Shown here one piece after another: positions 1 to 15,800 of a stretch of 64,000 bases of DNA. The position numbers and the translations under genes are program-made. The DNA is from Lagopus muta (lineage: Eukaryota; Chordata; Aves; Galliformes; Phasianidae). The notes under the pieces are model-generated. The model was not told where the DNA came from and made no database searches. It was given only the letters and a program-made list of their open reading frames with translations. The first letter of the stretch is position 1; every line of letters starts with the position of its first letter. The stretch spans positions 10,546,719 to 10,610,718 of the forward strand of contig NC_064444.1 in the NCBI RefSeq assembly GCF_023343835.1, in the 5' to 3' direction.

Positions 1-3000
1 TGAATAAACAAGTATTTTGATCTACAGTTTGGGGCACTTCAGAGTATTCTTTACTTTATGATCATTTGTAATCAAGGTCAGAGCTCTGGCAGTAATTTAG
101 ATATCAATTTATATATTTATAATATATAAATCACTTTGCAGTAGCCCATGTACTGTCCTTGCTATTTTCATTCAGGATGCGGTTGAAGTGGTCAGTTGTC
201 AGAAAGTTACTCCTACATGTATGTACAAGCAGCTCCATATACTGAAGTTTCCTGTATGTAGTTTCCACAGTGGCACACCAAAATGGTGCATATATGTATG
301 GCAAACAAAAATGAGTTGTTTCCGTTGATTTGTTTATTGAAACATGATCTTGGCAGAGTAGCAATACAGTAATTAATATTATGGGAAAAAAAGCCCTAAA
401 ACCTTTGAAGAGGAGTCTTTGTCACCTGTTAGTCTCACTTTGCCATATACTTTTCTAACACACAAAATGTTTTCTGCTCTGTCAGATATAAACCGTTTGA
501 GAATCATTCTCCTTTTCAAGTACAGGGAATCTCTTTCCTGCCAGAAGGGTCTTACAAAACAAAAGCCTCATGTGTGACCACAGTATCAGCTCTATCATTT
601 CAAGTTCTGGGCACACATCTTCCTCAATATGATATCTTTCTACATCTTTCTCTCTACCCTTGTGTGTAATTGGACAAACCTTCTGATTGTACCACGTATC
701 TGCAGCTCAGTCTTTCTACTACCACAGCTCAATTACTCCTGCAAACCGCAGCAGTGAGCCTCAGTTACTTTGGCCTCAGCAGATGGGTACCTTGCCCATT
801 CACTGACACTGCTGCAGGGGTGCATTTCTAAATTTAATGTTGTACAATCTTCCCCTTCCACCATGCGCCTTTTGTTGTCTCCTTCCCTTGCCCTGCAGCT
901 AAAAGCATCCTACAGATGTTTTAAGGCGCATCACAGGCTCTCCCCATCCTATCTGCTGCTGTCACATGCACTGTTACTGACAGATCCATGTGCATCCTCC
1001 ATTCAGTCCGGATCTCACCACTCATTTCTTAAATTTTGAACCATGCTGTTTTCTTCTCTGCATCCACTGTTATAAAAATCAGCCAAGCCACTACAATTGC
1101 CCTTCTTCACATCCTCCCTTAAAACTCTCCTCTGCTGTGACACCTTAAAAAAATGATGGTGGTTAAGCAGCTGATGTGCTGTGACTGCATAGTGATCATA
1201 ATTATCTCCAGTTACCTTGTCATTTCTGCCCCTCTTCCCATCTGTTTGCTGTCTCTTGTCTCTTGCTTAGATTAAAGACTCTTTGGGGTAGGGGCCATGC
1301 CTGTATTTTCTAGGTATTTGGATACCATCCCACAAAAGAATCTTGGGTCTGAAGCACTGCTGCAGTACACATAAATAAGAATTATTGTTTCTAAAGCAAA
1401 ATCTTCTACCTTTTTTCTTTTTCCTATGCATAAATTATAGCCACATCCTGTAATCCATTTTTCAGGCTAAACAATTGACTTCAGTGGGAGTTGAGCCAGG
1501 GCAGAAGTTGGCCTATAGTCTTTATTCAAAACAAGCAACATAACACGTTGTTAATCACCTTAAATAGAATCGATCACGTTCAGTGATGCCATCCTACCTG
1601 CAGATAAATTAACTACCTTTCCAGAAACCTTATGACTTCTCTTGTCTACACAAGGCCAGGCTGCTTTTTAGAAACCATTGCTCTGCCAGGGATAACAGGA
1701 TTGCAGTGGCTCTCTGGACATGTTGATCATTTGGAGGTTGGCAGAAGGGTGGTGAATAGCCAGTTGCATGCTGCCCTGTGCAAGCCCAGGAGGCCTCAAG
1801 GCACTGCAGCCTCCTGTTCTGAGCTTTTGTCTCTCAATAGAGTAAGGTAGAGCAATCTTCTCGAGGCTACAGTTTTGAATTTTATTCAGAATTTTGTTAC
1901 TGACCTCCAACACAGCTTTATCTGTAGTGCAGCCATATTCCTAAGCTGCTCACTCAAATTTACCAGAGTCTCAGGGAAGAAATGGGTTTGGCCAGGAATG
2001 CAGCTCAGGAAGAATCTCAAGCTATTGGAGCATGTCTGCATTCTGACTGGTGGTGGGAGAGGTGCTCATGCTCATAGAGGCCACTGTTCCTCTGCAGTTC
2101 CTTGAGGAACGACAGCTGTGTGCTTCCTTCCTGTAACTTGGAAGAGCTGCAAAGAAAAGGAAAGCCAAAACAAACAAACAAACAACAAAAAGCCCAACCA
2201 TGCGAAATGTGAAGAGTAAAATCTGCCAGATCCGAGGAGCCATTGTACAGCTGGAGATGAGCCATAAATCTGCAAAAGTTCCCTGTTCATGCAAAGACCT
2301 GGTTGGAATTGCTACACCCCTCCCACCCCTTCCTTCCCCAGGTGAAATTGGTCCTGCAATGTGCGACAGACCAGAAGAAAAGCACACACACTTTTCCTGG
2401 AATTACGATGCTTTATAGACTTTCTGATGTAAGTATGCTTTTTTTCCTCTTCTCCCACAAAGTGTGGGACTTTCTAAATTGTTGCTGTGTGAGGCAGGTC
2501 CCCAACATCCTCAGTAAATCCCGTCTATATCTGCTTACTTTCTACACAAATAATTATTATTTTAGCTGAGGGTTAATCCCAAATAAACACTTACAGCTCA
2601 GGTTGCTTTCTACTTTTGCCAGTGTTTATGTCATTAGGTGCTGGTCTGTAAATGAGCCATGCAGGTAGGGCTGAATGTTAAATATCCAAGTCTGTGTCGT
2701 ACAGATTAAAACACAGGAAGAAAAAGAATCTTTTTGCTTTAACCAGCATGACAGCTATCAACTTTGAAGCACTCGGAAGAAATCTCCTGAAGCATTTTCT
2801 GTTTGTCATCATCAGAACCTAAGTGCTGAATTAGAAGCACAGGTGATCCTGGTCTTACTGTTCCACAAGAATAAGCAAATATGTATGTGGTGTTTATGCT
2901 ATGATACGTAATGAAGCAGAAGTAAACTGCACGTTCCTTCCCAGCCTTTTTCAAAAAGACATAGCATGTTTGTTTAGAGAAAATCTTTTTTTCCTCAAGA

Positions 3001-6000
3001 GACATTGGAAATGTATAACTTTACGTCAAAGTCTTCTTTTATTGTGCCTCTCTTCCCATATGTTTTGGGTCCTCAGTTCTTTCAATGTTATTAGGAAAAA
3101 GAGTTATCTAAATATTTTGAGTGGAATACTGTAGTATATCTAAAAATTGCCCGTGCTTTCCTATCTGAGAAATGTCTGCAGCGTGTAGCAGATAAAGCAA
3201 AACTTCACATTTATTTTAGATAATTGAGTGCCTAATTATTACAAAAGTGATGTGAAAGAGAAACACCGAATCGGACTCAGAATTGTGACTAGAAAACAAT
3301 AGTATTATTCTAATTAAAATCCATATAAAAACATGTTATCCTGTGGTACCCAAATCCCTGACAGACTTGTACGGCTCAAATAATCCGAAGATTTGCAGAC
3401 TAAAGATTCAGTAAAAGTTTCATAGAAAAAGAAGATCCCCAATGAATTCTTATTGTTTTTTAATACTGTGCCTCTTCTATGACAATGATGGCTTTCGGGG
3501 ACTCTTGATCACTTATGGGACATGTGGGTCATTTGAAAGCTTGAATATTCATTATGAGATGAGCTGGAACTGGATGTGCAATATGTTTGGTTGAAAACTA
3601 AATTTTATGTAAATTCTACAATGATGTTTTCTGGCTCAGTTAGAATCCATTCTACTGTTTATCTTTCTACTAATAATGCTCTCTTGGGCTTCTTTTTAAG
3701 CCTCTCTGTACACTTTTTTTTTTTTTTCTCTTAAAATGAAAGATGAAGATCCAAAGAAAGCAATTTTTAAAGATAGAAACAGAAAAACAAGGTAAAAGGA
3801 ATTAGCAATGCAATCTCTGCATATATTATGTGGAAATCATCTGCAAAATTGCATCTTGGAGTTTTATTCCTAGGACATTAACCATTTCGTGTTAGAATGG
3901 CACTGCTGCTCTGCTTCCCTATATTTTAAAAACTGTTGGAACTGCTTTTGCTTTCTATTCCTGGATGTTTTTTGTCACATTTATTAAAATATTCTTTTTC
4001 CAGAGTGGTAAATCCAGTTCTCTGGAAGAGATAAAATCTGTGGCATAGCTCTGAAATGAGAATTAACCTTGATTACTACAGTAATTTACTAATCAAAACT
4101 GGAGACCTGCTAATCAAGCCTGAATTACCAGCTGCTTGATTTTTATAGTGACATAACCAAAACTGAACATTTGGTAAACAAAAGCCTTATTTATGAGGGG
4201 GAAAAACTGGCATATGGCCATATTTATCTTAATATATTTATGAGTATATTGTATGTTTTCCTTATCTGCCAGCATGGGCATCTCCCTCCTTACTGAGCTC
4301 ATCCACCCGACCCCACCAAGACAAGCACTGAAATTCAGGTTACCCCAGATGGGGTCAGAGCAGGGAACCCCACGTTTCAGGAGGAGTTTGTGAGCTACCT
4401 GTCGGTTTTGGCTCCAGGGAGGAGGATGTTATATGGCAACTGCCCTGTGCTAAAGAGTTGGTTAAAAAGCACCCCGGAATAAAGCTCAGAACAGAATGGA
4501 GAGCTGCCAGGAAGCAGACAGCTGCAGGAGGAAATGGCAGAGAGCATCCATGCGGTGCCGGTGTGCCAAGGCCGAGGGCAGCAGCCAGCCCAGGATGGGC
4601 AGCCGGACATGAGAACATGGGGACGTGGTGACAGAGTCACTGAAGGCCCTGGGAGGGAGCAGTGGTGTGAGTGCATCGCCTGTCTGTTGTGCCACTTGTT
4701 ACAGCCTACCTGATACACCTGGGATTTTTAAAGTATTTAGTTTCCGTAAGTACAAATCATTTCGTGGTTTTAATCATTTATTTTTTCAGTCTGAGTTCTC
4801 TTCATTTTTTTTCACCTCCCAGATGGCATTCTGTATCCACTGACACAGAAGATAATTTCCTAGTATTTTCTTTAATGAACAACCTATTATGAACAAGCAA
4901 GAAAAACCCATACTGCACAATTCTTCCACAGATAAACTGGTAATTAATATAAATGGAAAGAAGATGCAAAATGGGAATACTTTTTGTTGCTTGCACTATG
5001 CATGGTATTTGATGCATGGTGGCTTGTGCATTAAAAAAGTGCTGTGCAAATGATACTGTTTTGGGTTATCGTGCTGTTAACAAAGTTATGGAACAGAAAC
5101 ACAAAAATATTGTTTCCAGGATAAAGTTTACAGCAGAAAATCCTCAGTTAGTCAGGTTCCCTTCCACCCTCTGGATGTTACTACCTAATCTCTCATTCTT
5201 TCAATTTTTAGCATAGAAAATACATGCTAAAGCCACTGCTGTTACCATTTTTTTCACTAACTTTACAAGCCTGAAACACTGTTTTCCCCCTAAGCATTGA
5301 GTATACTTGTGACTAATAGTGATGAAGCAGCATAGGGTTGAATTTTAAACACGTTGTCTGGTTTACAGTATATTTAGACCTTGACAAACGTGTGTACTGG
5401 ATGTATAGACCCGACCCTGTGAGCTGCAGGGCCAGCCTTGCAGCCCCCCAGCAGCAAGCACAGCTTGGCCACGGGATGAAGCAATGAGCAGCCCACTCAG
5501 CAGCTTCAATCAACTGACGTTTCTTCTAAGTGGTTTTAAATATCTGGAAAATATGAGCAACTGTAAGCTAAAACAGAGCACTGTTCCTAATATTGTGTTC
5601 TCTTGGCAGGAGGGATATCCAGATTTCAGGGACGGATCCTGGAAGAACATTCAGGCGGCAATGACCTCTGACATTTGGAAAGCCAAATAACAGTGGAATA
5701 AGTGGCTTAGAGAGAGTTAAGCAAGAGAGAATGTTCCACCCCACACTGGCACGGTTCTCTGCTTCGCTCCACATCTCTGCTTCTCCATGAAGTCATGCCC
5801 CTCAATCCAGAAAGCTTCCATCAGAAATGCTCAGTACTGCGTGTTTAGTGTAATACTTACACCCTGTCAAGACTTCCAAAGCACAACAAATTAATCTGGA
5901 AATTCAGATTGCTTCCGACAGGACTGTTGCAGGGATATAACAGGAGCTCTGCAGGGAGAAGGTGGGATGAAGGCACTGAGAATGAATTATTGCCCAGAGG

Positions 6001-6800
6001 GATTGATTGCCATGGAGGAAAACCAGAAAAAGGATAAAAAACAGCAACAAAATGTGTAGTAAAGAAGGTGGAAACAGGAAACAAATGGTGAAGTGATACC
6101 ATGATGCTCTACTGGCTCAAAAGCAAGAAAAAATTATGAAAGCATTAATTTATTCATTTTCAGCCAAATGAAAACAAAACAAAACATAAAAAGAGAAAAT
6201 AGACCAGAAGTTAGAACATGTGAAGAAAATGGGCAGCAAAGGAAGAGGAAATGAAGAGTGGTGAAGCAAGTGTTGGAAGAAAAGGAGTGGGGGTGAAGAA
6301 GCAACACAAAGAGATCTGATGCACAGGGCTTTTAGGTGAGTTTTATTTTTGTATGTCATTTCCTACTTTTTATTGCATTTCTCTGGCAACCATCCCACAG
6401 TTCCATAACCAATGGGTGGGTGGGAGGAGGTGGCTGAGAGGGCAAAATGGTAGTTTTGGCAGAATATTGACATGACTTGAGTCAGGTCGTCACTTGTGGT
6501 TGTCATTAGACAAATAGTGAAACTGGGCTAATGGGACAGGTGAACGAATCCTGCGGGATGGAGGAGGCTCAGCTTTCAAAACCTGACTCATGCGGGGAGA
6601 GGCCCAAATGATTCAGTGCAATGAAAGCGATGACGAGCGGTGGTTCCAGCACTGCAGGCCCACAGGGCCATACTTGGAACACAGTTCTCAACTGTTACCA
6701 GAGTGAGATCCTGAAACACAGCCATGTGGCAAAGCATAAACTCTGAACCTCCATCTTTTCTGGGTACCTCAGTTTCTTTTTGCCTTCTGTATGGCTCTTT
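1..6800. other. 5' intergenic, AT-rich, no gene seen
   Basis: I see no credible coding exon, RNA gene or recognisable transposable element here. Open frames are all under about 130 codons, overlap on both strands and show no domain. A T14 tract lies at 3714-3727 and a short CAAA repeat near 2167-2186. The stretch at about 4270-4720 is clearly GC-richer than its surroundings but poor in CpG and holds only overlapping chance frames. The region is read as distal 5' flank of the TSHZ gene, since nothing indicates another transcription unit. Confidence 0.6.
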
Positions 6801-6842
6801 ACGTTGTTTCCTTTTTTTTTTCCTTTTTTCTTTTTTTTTCTT
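6801..6842. repeat. polypyrimidine T/C tract
   Basis: A nearly pure T-rich pyrimidine run with scattered C, about 40 bases long, isolated in AT-rich flank. It is low-complexity sequence with no attached element or target-site duplication that I can see. Confidence 0.8.
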
Positions 6843-9800
6843 AATACACTTGTGTTTAATTTATCGTGGAAAAATCTCTAAAACATGCCAAATAAAATGA
6901 GTTAAAATTTGTGAAGATTTTAGTACATTACAATAGCTGCCATCCTGAGTCAGGGAAACAATCCACACAGACCAGTGAATTCTGGGAGTTAGCAGGAAAT
7001 AATGCCTAGGGAAAAAGAATATGAGCTCTTATGTATTGCTAGCATAGAACAATCCTTCTCCCCCTGTGAGCTTCTGCTTCTCAGGAGCTGTATCTCAGGC
7101 ATTTTGATTGGAGGCTATTCTTGATCATCGTGTTTAGTAGCTAGTGATGGATTTTACTTTGCATGATTTCATGTAATCCCTTTTATGGTCCATTTACACT
7201 TTTGACCTCCACACCATCTTATGGCCATGAGCTCCATAATTTCATTATGCACTGTGGGGATGAAGTGCTTCTTTTGTTTGTATAAGACTGATGCCTGATC
7301 ATTTAACTGGGGCTCCTAGTCCTTGCGTTGTGAGAGCCATTGAATAATTGCTTAGTATGTCAGTATGTCAGAAATAAGGTTTTTGAAATTAAAAACCTCT
7401 CTTGCATTTTTTAAGCTTTATGAACAGGCAAGGTCCTCCTCTTGTGATTATTTTTGTGAACAAGGAAAAATTCAGCATAGTCCTCAACTGTGGGTCATAG
7501 GCTGATGAAATTGGAATTAACTACAGTAAAAGTAGTTTTATGGTGTTCGTACTATACTATGCAGATAAGCATCTCCTGTATCGTCCCCTCCTCATGTAAC
7601 ATCACAGAGCTATTGTCAGTTCCACAGAGTATGGAATAGTCTAAATCTAATGTCATGACCAATGGCACAACTGTGAAATTATAATTACAGTAATGGGAGG
7701 AAGAGGAATAGTCTGGCAAGTTAAATAACAAAAGACAGAGTAGGACTCGGGTTTGAACAAGACACCTGAGTGTGAATGTAGAGCAGCAAGCTGTAGGGTT
7801 ACCTAGGATGTGAATTTAGTTTCTCAGAAACTTTGGTAATTGCCACATTCACAGGCCTACTCCCCAGTACCTGATAGAAATACTCTTGTTTCTCTTCCAC
7901 TGGCATGTCAGTTATCTTGCATTTGCTTTTGGCTGAAAGCATATGAATGCTTGCAGTGGGGCCACTGTCCTGCAGCTTCTCTGTGGCTTGCTTTGATCCA
8001 TAACAATCTGCTCATATGCCTACACTGTCCACTTGTTGGCCTCACTGGTGTCTGTCCCAGCAGAGAAGGGGCCAATAGCTGTGTTGGATTGTGTGGCACA
8101 ACATGGGACAAGTAGCACAGGACCAGCTCTTTTCCCCTCCTGCCGTACTTCAGCCTGGGCAGGGGGTGCAGGAGAGGCGATGCCAGGCAGAGCCTTGCTT
8201 TCCCTCTCTGCAGGTGGACGTTACCCCGTCTCCCTCCTCTCTGTCTATCACTGTTGCTTTACAGCAGAAACAAAGAGCAGACCGGAGGATAAAATCACAA
8301 CTGCTCTGAAAAAGCATGGTGTGTGGCAGTATTTGGAGCAGTGGCAGGAAGCTAAAAAAATATAAAAATAAAAAATTGATTCTAACCCAACAATCAAAAT
8401 TAATGTAAGAATTTAATGCAAGGCAAGGTATGGTGGAACAAAGACTATTGGGGGTACTGTTTGTTTTCAATTATGACAATCAGTATTCACCAGATAAAAA
8501 GAAACAGCAGCGTAATGGTTTGCACTGAATTGTACGAAGAAACAGTAACTAACAAGTATCACAAAACATGTCACAAATCAATTGTATTGAAAATATATTA
8601 AGTTTCTTTAAAAAAAGAAAAGATCAGAAAAGGAAGCGGCACAAGCAGGAAGAGACAGCACACAAAGATTTACTTCTGAGTGCTACAAAATATTGAACTA
8701 AAAATAACATTAAAGATGAAATTTTCAATGAATCTCAAGCTGGTAAATTCCCAAAGGCTGGGTCTGCCAAAGGCTCTGTTGGTTTCCTCTGTTCTTTTCT
8801 GTCTTTATTTAAATATTTTATACAGTTGTCTATGTTCATGTGTAGTGCGAACTGTCATTTATATTTCAGTCCACTCTAAAATGGATCTTAGACTATCTCA
8901 AGCTGTGCACTGCAGTGAGTAGTTTTGAACTGAGAGGTAAGTTGAAGTGGTAAGGACAAATGAAGACTGATATTTAATGTAGTTTTTGTGTACTTATATT
9001 TTGCTGTCATGTATTTTCCTTTAAAACTGATTTGTAATTTTATGGGTTTTGTGACATTAGGATAAGATGTGATGTGAGTATAGTTTCCATTTAGCAAATA
9101 CATTGATGTATTTTTGAGTAGGAGTGGTTGACTGTGGGAATTCTGACCTTCGGGTTTCGTGTTTAGCAACAACAACATGCAAGTTTAGATCTGCACTGGT
9201 GAATGCTCCTTTCTTTGGACTTACAGAGCAAATGTTTTAAAGCAAGCCACTCAACCTTATTTCAGATCCACTTCTGTGAGAGGCCCACAAGATGTGAATA
9301 TCCTCTCGTCTCCAGTGTCTTAGGAATGCAGAGCACACCTCAGCTAAGAAAATTGGGACTTGCCATGGAGCTGGGTTTGTCACCTTGGGACATATCCTTC
9401 CACCCATATTGTGCAGTGGGGCAAAGCAAAGAGCCCTTTTCTCTCCCCTGTAAAGACAAATTGCAGCACTCATGGTGGCTGGAGCAGGGAGGAGGCTTCC
9501 TAATTGCTCCCCACAGGATGGAAGTCACCCAGGCCTGTGCTGGTGGACGGGGTGATGGGACCTGCTGCAGAGCACACACAGAAAGTGTTCCCTGAAGGGC
9601 GGTGCTGCTGAAGCCTGGCCCGAAGGCAGTCCTGCTGCTGACATGTGGCACTGCCTGTGAGGTTAGGTAAGAGATGTAGAACTGTATGAAGGTGGGATTC
9701 TGCATTGTTTTTACACCAGGATGAACAAAGCATGTAGTGCTGACCTCCATTTCATCAGTACTTGTAAAAAAGAGAATTCTTAAGAAATAATGTTGCTTTC

Positions 9801-12800
9801 TTGCTTCTGAACTGAACAGTAAGTCACACAGAATAAAAATTTTAAATAATAGCTATTAGATTAGGAAGAATAAGAAGCTTTTACTTCTTGGACGCTTTGA
9901 CTATTACAGAATTGATAAATTGCCACTGAAATACAAGCAGCTCTGCAATATGATAGATCAAAGTTCATTTTTTCCCTAACGCAGAGTTAAGATGAGCAGG
10001 CTTTCTTTTTGCCCATCTTCTTTGCAGATCAAAAACATTCCTTTCTTTTTATTTGAGTGATCAATTTACTAGAAGAGTCCAATATATATGTTGTGACTGT
10101 AGTAAAATTCTTATTCACAAGCCTTTAAGAAGTAATACAGCATGTTGGTTGGCATTATGCAAACCTCAGTACATCTCAGAACCACCGTTCAAAGTATATA
10201 GCATGTCTCTTCCACATGATACTGATACAAAGATAATTTATTATATTTCATAAAGTGATATTTCTTAAAGCATTCTGACCACACTATTTTTTAAAAAAGC
10301 TCTTTTAAATAGTTCTTCTGCACTGAGGTAGCACAAAGACTTCAGAATATTGTGTTTTAATGGACTGTAATCCATAGAAAGTATTTGAATGACTAAAATG
10401 TAAATCTTGGAAAGCTGCTTTAAACCTATAGCTTTTTAGAAGTGTGTTAATTGCATCTCAGTTTAGACAAAAGAGGTTTGTTTTTTATTTTTGTATAGAT
10501 ATTTTTGTGCATTAAGTATTTGTTATTATTTTATTAGCAAGTCTCAGTCCACTCTGTGATAATTCATATCTTCTCAAGTATGTAATGAATATGCAATGTT
10601 AAACACTTTTAAGCGCAGGAATTATGATGACATCCCTCAGAAAATATTCTAAATGTGTGATTTCCAGCCCACTAACCCACAAATAAGTTGTGTACAGGCT
10701 CCCGTTGAGAACAAGCTCCTGTGGATCATCGGGTAAACACTGTCTAGCAGTAGAGCTGGGGGAGAGTGAGACATTTCCATTTTAAAATCAGTTCTGTAAA
10801 GAAAATCTTTATGTGGGTGTCTGCACATAAAGTGCTGCTGATCCTAGGTCAGACAGTGTGTGTACAGACTGTCATCGCAGCCTTTGTTCAAAGAGGAGGA
10901 AAATCCCACAGGTGGCCCTGTGAAAGGCTCAGCCTTGCACAGTACTCTGCAATCTGATCCAGCTGAACACTTAAGTGTGCACTTAGTGTTAAGCTTAAAG
11001 GACGATGTCTGCTTTGCTAAATGATCCGGGATCAAATGCGTGTACTCCTGAAGGAGGTATGTAATGTGTGAAAATAAACTGTATGGAAAAGTATGTACAG
11101 GTAGCTAGATAATTAGGGAAGCCAATGATTTCAGTTCAAGGAACACTTTCATTTACAGTATTTTGTTTCACATTAATCCTTCAGCAGTCTACCACAGTTA
11201 ATATCTGGCCATGAAATTTTCATCTATGTCGTGTCTTTCTTTGAAACTTAGAGATTTACAGTCTCTCAGCCTGATTTATCTCATCTTGACGCTGATGACA
11301 AAAATCCCAGTTTTGCTTTTGAAGGGTATGATTGACTAGTTAACATTTATTTCAGCCTTGGAGAAGGACATCTTCCTTATTTTGTAGATAAAGTACACCA
11401 AAATAAGATGAAGAGACTTTATCAACGTTGCTCAGTAAGTTAATGGCACAAAGTCATAGAACTAAGGATTCCTTGCCCTCTCTTCACTGCTTTATGCTCT
11501 TTTGATAACGTGTTTGTATTTCCATAGCAATATTATTCTGGAACATGGTAATGCAATAGTTTTGAAATATGCTTTTCATGTGATGTGCGGAAACATAAAA
11601 TCTATAGATATGCAGCATACATGGGTAGAAGAATTCACATTACAATATGTAGCTACAAGCATAATAAATGGAAATTGATGAAAAGGGAATCTTTCTACTG
11701 CTGGGATTTTAAAGAATTAGACAAATGTGCATAGCTCAAATAAGGCAGAATATTCTGCTTCTTGTCACAGAAAGAGCGATGAACATGTATCAGAAGAGCA
11801 AATCAGCTGCCGCTTGCTAAGTACCCTATGATTTTTCTTGACTGCTGCCGTTTGGGCCCTACCAAGTCCAGTACTTATGGTACAAATCGGGGAAGCTAGT
11901 TCCTTTTTTTGTTGTTCTGCCTTTTGAAGGGATAGTCTTTCTTAGAAAAGACAGAAACTATAGCAATACAGTGTCGTCTCAGATAAATTTTTATTAATTC
12001 ATTTGCTTTGAAAGAGGGAGCTAAATCAGTGTAATTGTGGATTCTTGGTCCTGCGGGCAGAACAGAATCCCAGAAACATGACATTGTGTGCTATTTTTCT
12101 CTTATTTTTAAAGACAGTCTGCATAGTACAATATTAGGTGAAGCAAATCTTTGTAATTCACATGTTTATGCTGGGCATTTTTAATTATTGTTGTTAGTAA
12201 TGATGGTGTTATTATACTAAAAGTAGTGTTAGTGTGTGGTGGGAGTCCTTCCATAAGGCTGCATGCAGAAAGCTCATTAAAAGATAGCGTTCTGGAGATG
12301 ATGCTCTATCTAACCGAAATCAGCAGGACATAGGAACTCCGTCGTGTAGGATGAATAACAAAAGAAAGGGCAGTTTACATTCTTTGATACATTTCTGCTC
12401 GATTAACCCCCAGTGGGACTTTACCCCTCCAGTCACATTCTTTTGTTCTTCTAATCTTCTTTTGTATTTGTTCACTGACCCCAAGCATGTATTTGACTTG
12501 TGACCCTATTTCTGTTAATAAAATACAGGCCATCTGACCAGCATTCACACCAATGAACTACAAGGTGATGATTACCTCATTGTAAGCGCCAGGAGCTAGC
12601 AGCAAACAGCAGTGTAGGGCTGGTGGTTGGGTGGGCTGAGGATAACCAACCAACACGGCTCGAGCAGTTCTGAACTGCAACTTCAAAAGCAAGAATAAGA
12701 CGATAGTCTCCTTCAGAGTATTCAGTGCTGTCCATGGAAAAGCTGTACATATCCTCACTTATTGTTCAGCTGTTAGTTGGTAATATTTAAGGGATTATGG

Positions 12801-15800
12801 CAAAGCAAAAAACAATCATAGCTATAATGTGGAAATTTTCAGCATCTATATGGATGGTAGCTTATAAAATCAAGATTACTTTGTTTACGTTTGGGGTTAT
12901 CAATAATAATTATATGCCTCATGAAAAGAAACCAAATACATCAACGCTCATGGATAATAATTTCAGTACAGTATTTTGAGGCTAAATGAACACTGCAAAG
13001 CATAGGTGAACTCTTTCAAAGCAAAGTATTATTTGTTTTTAAAGCACCAGCAGAAATGTTGATTTTTTTTCAAGAAGAAAATACACAGTAATGAACTTAT
13101 TAATGATTTCACCAGATCTGTAAACCATGAGGTCTTATGCGAAAGCCCTGTTAATTGTGTGTTACATGAAAAAATCATGCCAAAGCCATTTGTCAGATAT
13201 GTAATCTGTGGCTCTGTTTTGTGACAGGAAGCCATTATTTCCACTGAAAAAACAAATCCGTTAAATTTGAACTATTAGATTACAGCAGGGTTAAGGCTGC
13301 TTCTGTGCTGTAGAGTCACATCAGGGTCACGGCTCGGTTCTAGAGATGTACTGCAAGAGCTTCATATCTGATTAAGACAAAAAACTGATAAAAATGTAAT
13401 GCAGACTAACAATATGGAATTATCTGATGCAGTTTGGGGGGGTAGGGGCAGGGGGTATAACATCATTCAGTTTATTTGCATATGTTTGTTCTTTCTACTG
13501 AAATCAATCTCTTTGAAGGAAGCAAGAAAACTTTAGAAAAAGAAAATATTATTAATTCTGGTAAGAGAACACAGAAGAAAATCTTTAGTAAACATTTCTT
13601 TTCCAGTGTTGATTATCATTCTGTCTAATGTTTATTTTCATAATTTTCTTTGATCCAAGCACTAATAACAATAAAGTTGACTCTGTTTCTTTGAACTAGC
13701 ACAACTATGCTATGGCCAAATTTGGAGGAAATTTTTAAGTGGCTTTTTGTTTTACTCCCAAGCCACACAACAGATTTATAGGGTAAATATTTGCATAGCT
13801 CACACCCTCATCTGTTTAGGAATGCTTCTATGGCTAACAGTAATTTACCTGCTTTGGGCCTCTGTCAGGCTTTTTGTGAAAGGCTATGGGCTGTAAATGT
13901 CCAGGCATGTACTAAGCAGCAGTCAAGAGAGCCCGTGGCTCAAGGCTTTGAATCATGGTGCTGTGCTATGGAAGTTGCTGAGGTTCATAGGGACAGCCCA
14001 CCCGCCCTGGACTTCCCTCCCAGCCCTGCAGCAGGGCAGCAGGCAGAGGCAGGGCAGGGACTGCAGAGGACCAGGCCTGTACTGCTTGGGGTCTCTGCAT
14101 GAGGGGACGGGAAAAGTCTTTGCTGAGCACGGGTCGGATTTCTCCCCAGTCCTCTTCCATCAGAAATTTGGAAAATTCGTATGTACTACAGACTTAGAGA
14201 GAATTACATTCCTAATGTAAGTGTTATGCAATTGTAAAATTTGTGCTTGCTATTTACCAGCCTCACTCTGTCAGTTACAGAAGGAAGCATATGCTGATCA
14301 GCTCCCTGTTTGTTGGTGGTGGTTTTCTTTTTTCTTAGTTTTTGGAGGACAAGATACTAAAGCATGGGACATTCTCATGTTCTCTAAGAGTTGCTGTTTT
14401 TCTGTTTGTCCCAATGCTTAGACTAGCTGAACAAGAGGCTCTGATCTAAAGATTGATTACCTCTGTGAACAGGTCCAAGTTTCATTCTTAAATCAGCCAG
14501 CATGTGGTTGATGACAGGGACAAAGCCAACCCTCATCCCTCCCTAAGCAAATCATCTTACCCTTTACTGTAGTTTGACCAGATTATAATTTCACCATTAA
14601 AATGAATGTCAGAATTTCCCCTGGCTTCAGCTGGAGTTGGGTTTGGCCATCAGCTTCTAAGTGCAGATGGTCTGCTGCAGGGCTTGTTTTTAAATCCAGA
14701 GGTGTGCAAGTGCTTCCACAGATTATAAAAATATAAATGAATACAAATAATGTGAATTCTGATGTTGCTAAAAAGAGTCATTAGAACATGGGTGTGTTTA
14801 AGAATAGATCAGGACTAATTCCTGTGACTGCAGGTGGCTGGCACTTGAACAAGGCTGAATATTTCAGTTATGAACTGTATAGACAATTTGGGCTGTATCT
14901 TTTCTCCTTTTTAATCTCTTTTTCTCTCTCTTTTTTTTCTTTTTTTAATTTTTATTTATTTATTTATTTGGTACATATTAAAAATGCAAAATAGAAAAAA
15001 AAAAAAGAAGTTGTTAGCTTCTGTCTTTTGCCCTGGACAAAATACTGTATTTCTGCTCCTAGAGGATGGATTCCTCAGAAGGTACCTAAGGACTCCTGTG
15101 GAAATGTGCAAAAGTGCTTCCCTTAACAGAAAATCATCACAGCTGTGCATGCAAACAAAAAGGAAAGGTTGTTCAGTTCCTTTGTTGTTTTGTTGGTTTT
15201 TTTTCTTTTCAGCTTAGGAAAACAGAAATATCAGAACTGATCTGTACAGTTCACTTTCACATAAGTACACCTAAGAATATGGGACTGGAAAAAACCACAC
15301 TGCTTCAGGCTGCTTCCTAGATTGCTGGCAACTGTACTGTGGCATAGGTACAAAATGGGCAGAATGGGCCCAGCTCCTCTGTAGATACCCCTGTAAGCAA
15401 AAGTAGGAAACAGGGAGTTACAGAATGCCCATTTCTCAGTGGATGAGAATTCCAAAACGTAGGGTCTTTAAATTCTTACACAGTGAACATGAAATTACAG
15501 TAAGGATTTCATAATTTCATCAGCAGGCTTTGAAAGATAGTTGTGTGGAGAGCGAGGAGAGGAGTATTTGAAAGTGAGCAAATCTATTTTGCATTGTTCA
15601 ACCCAATGTTGTTGTTCACTTTACTTTTTTACCTTTTAAAAATTTAAAAACAAACAAGAAAACAATATAGCAGTGCTCACTTGCTGGAAAAAGCTCTCAC
15701 TATTTATTTTCACCATAAAATCCAGGACTTTGGCATACATAAGCAGAGTCCCTTGGATTCTCTAACCCCTGAGACTACCTGGCTTGCAGGATAATTCAGA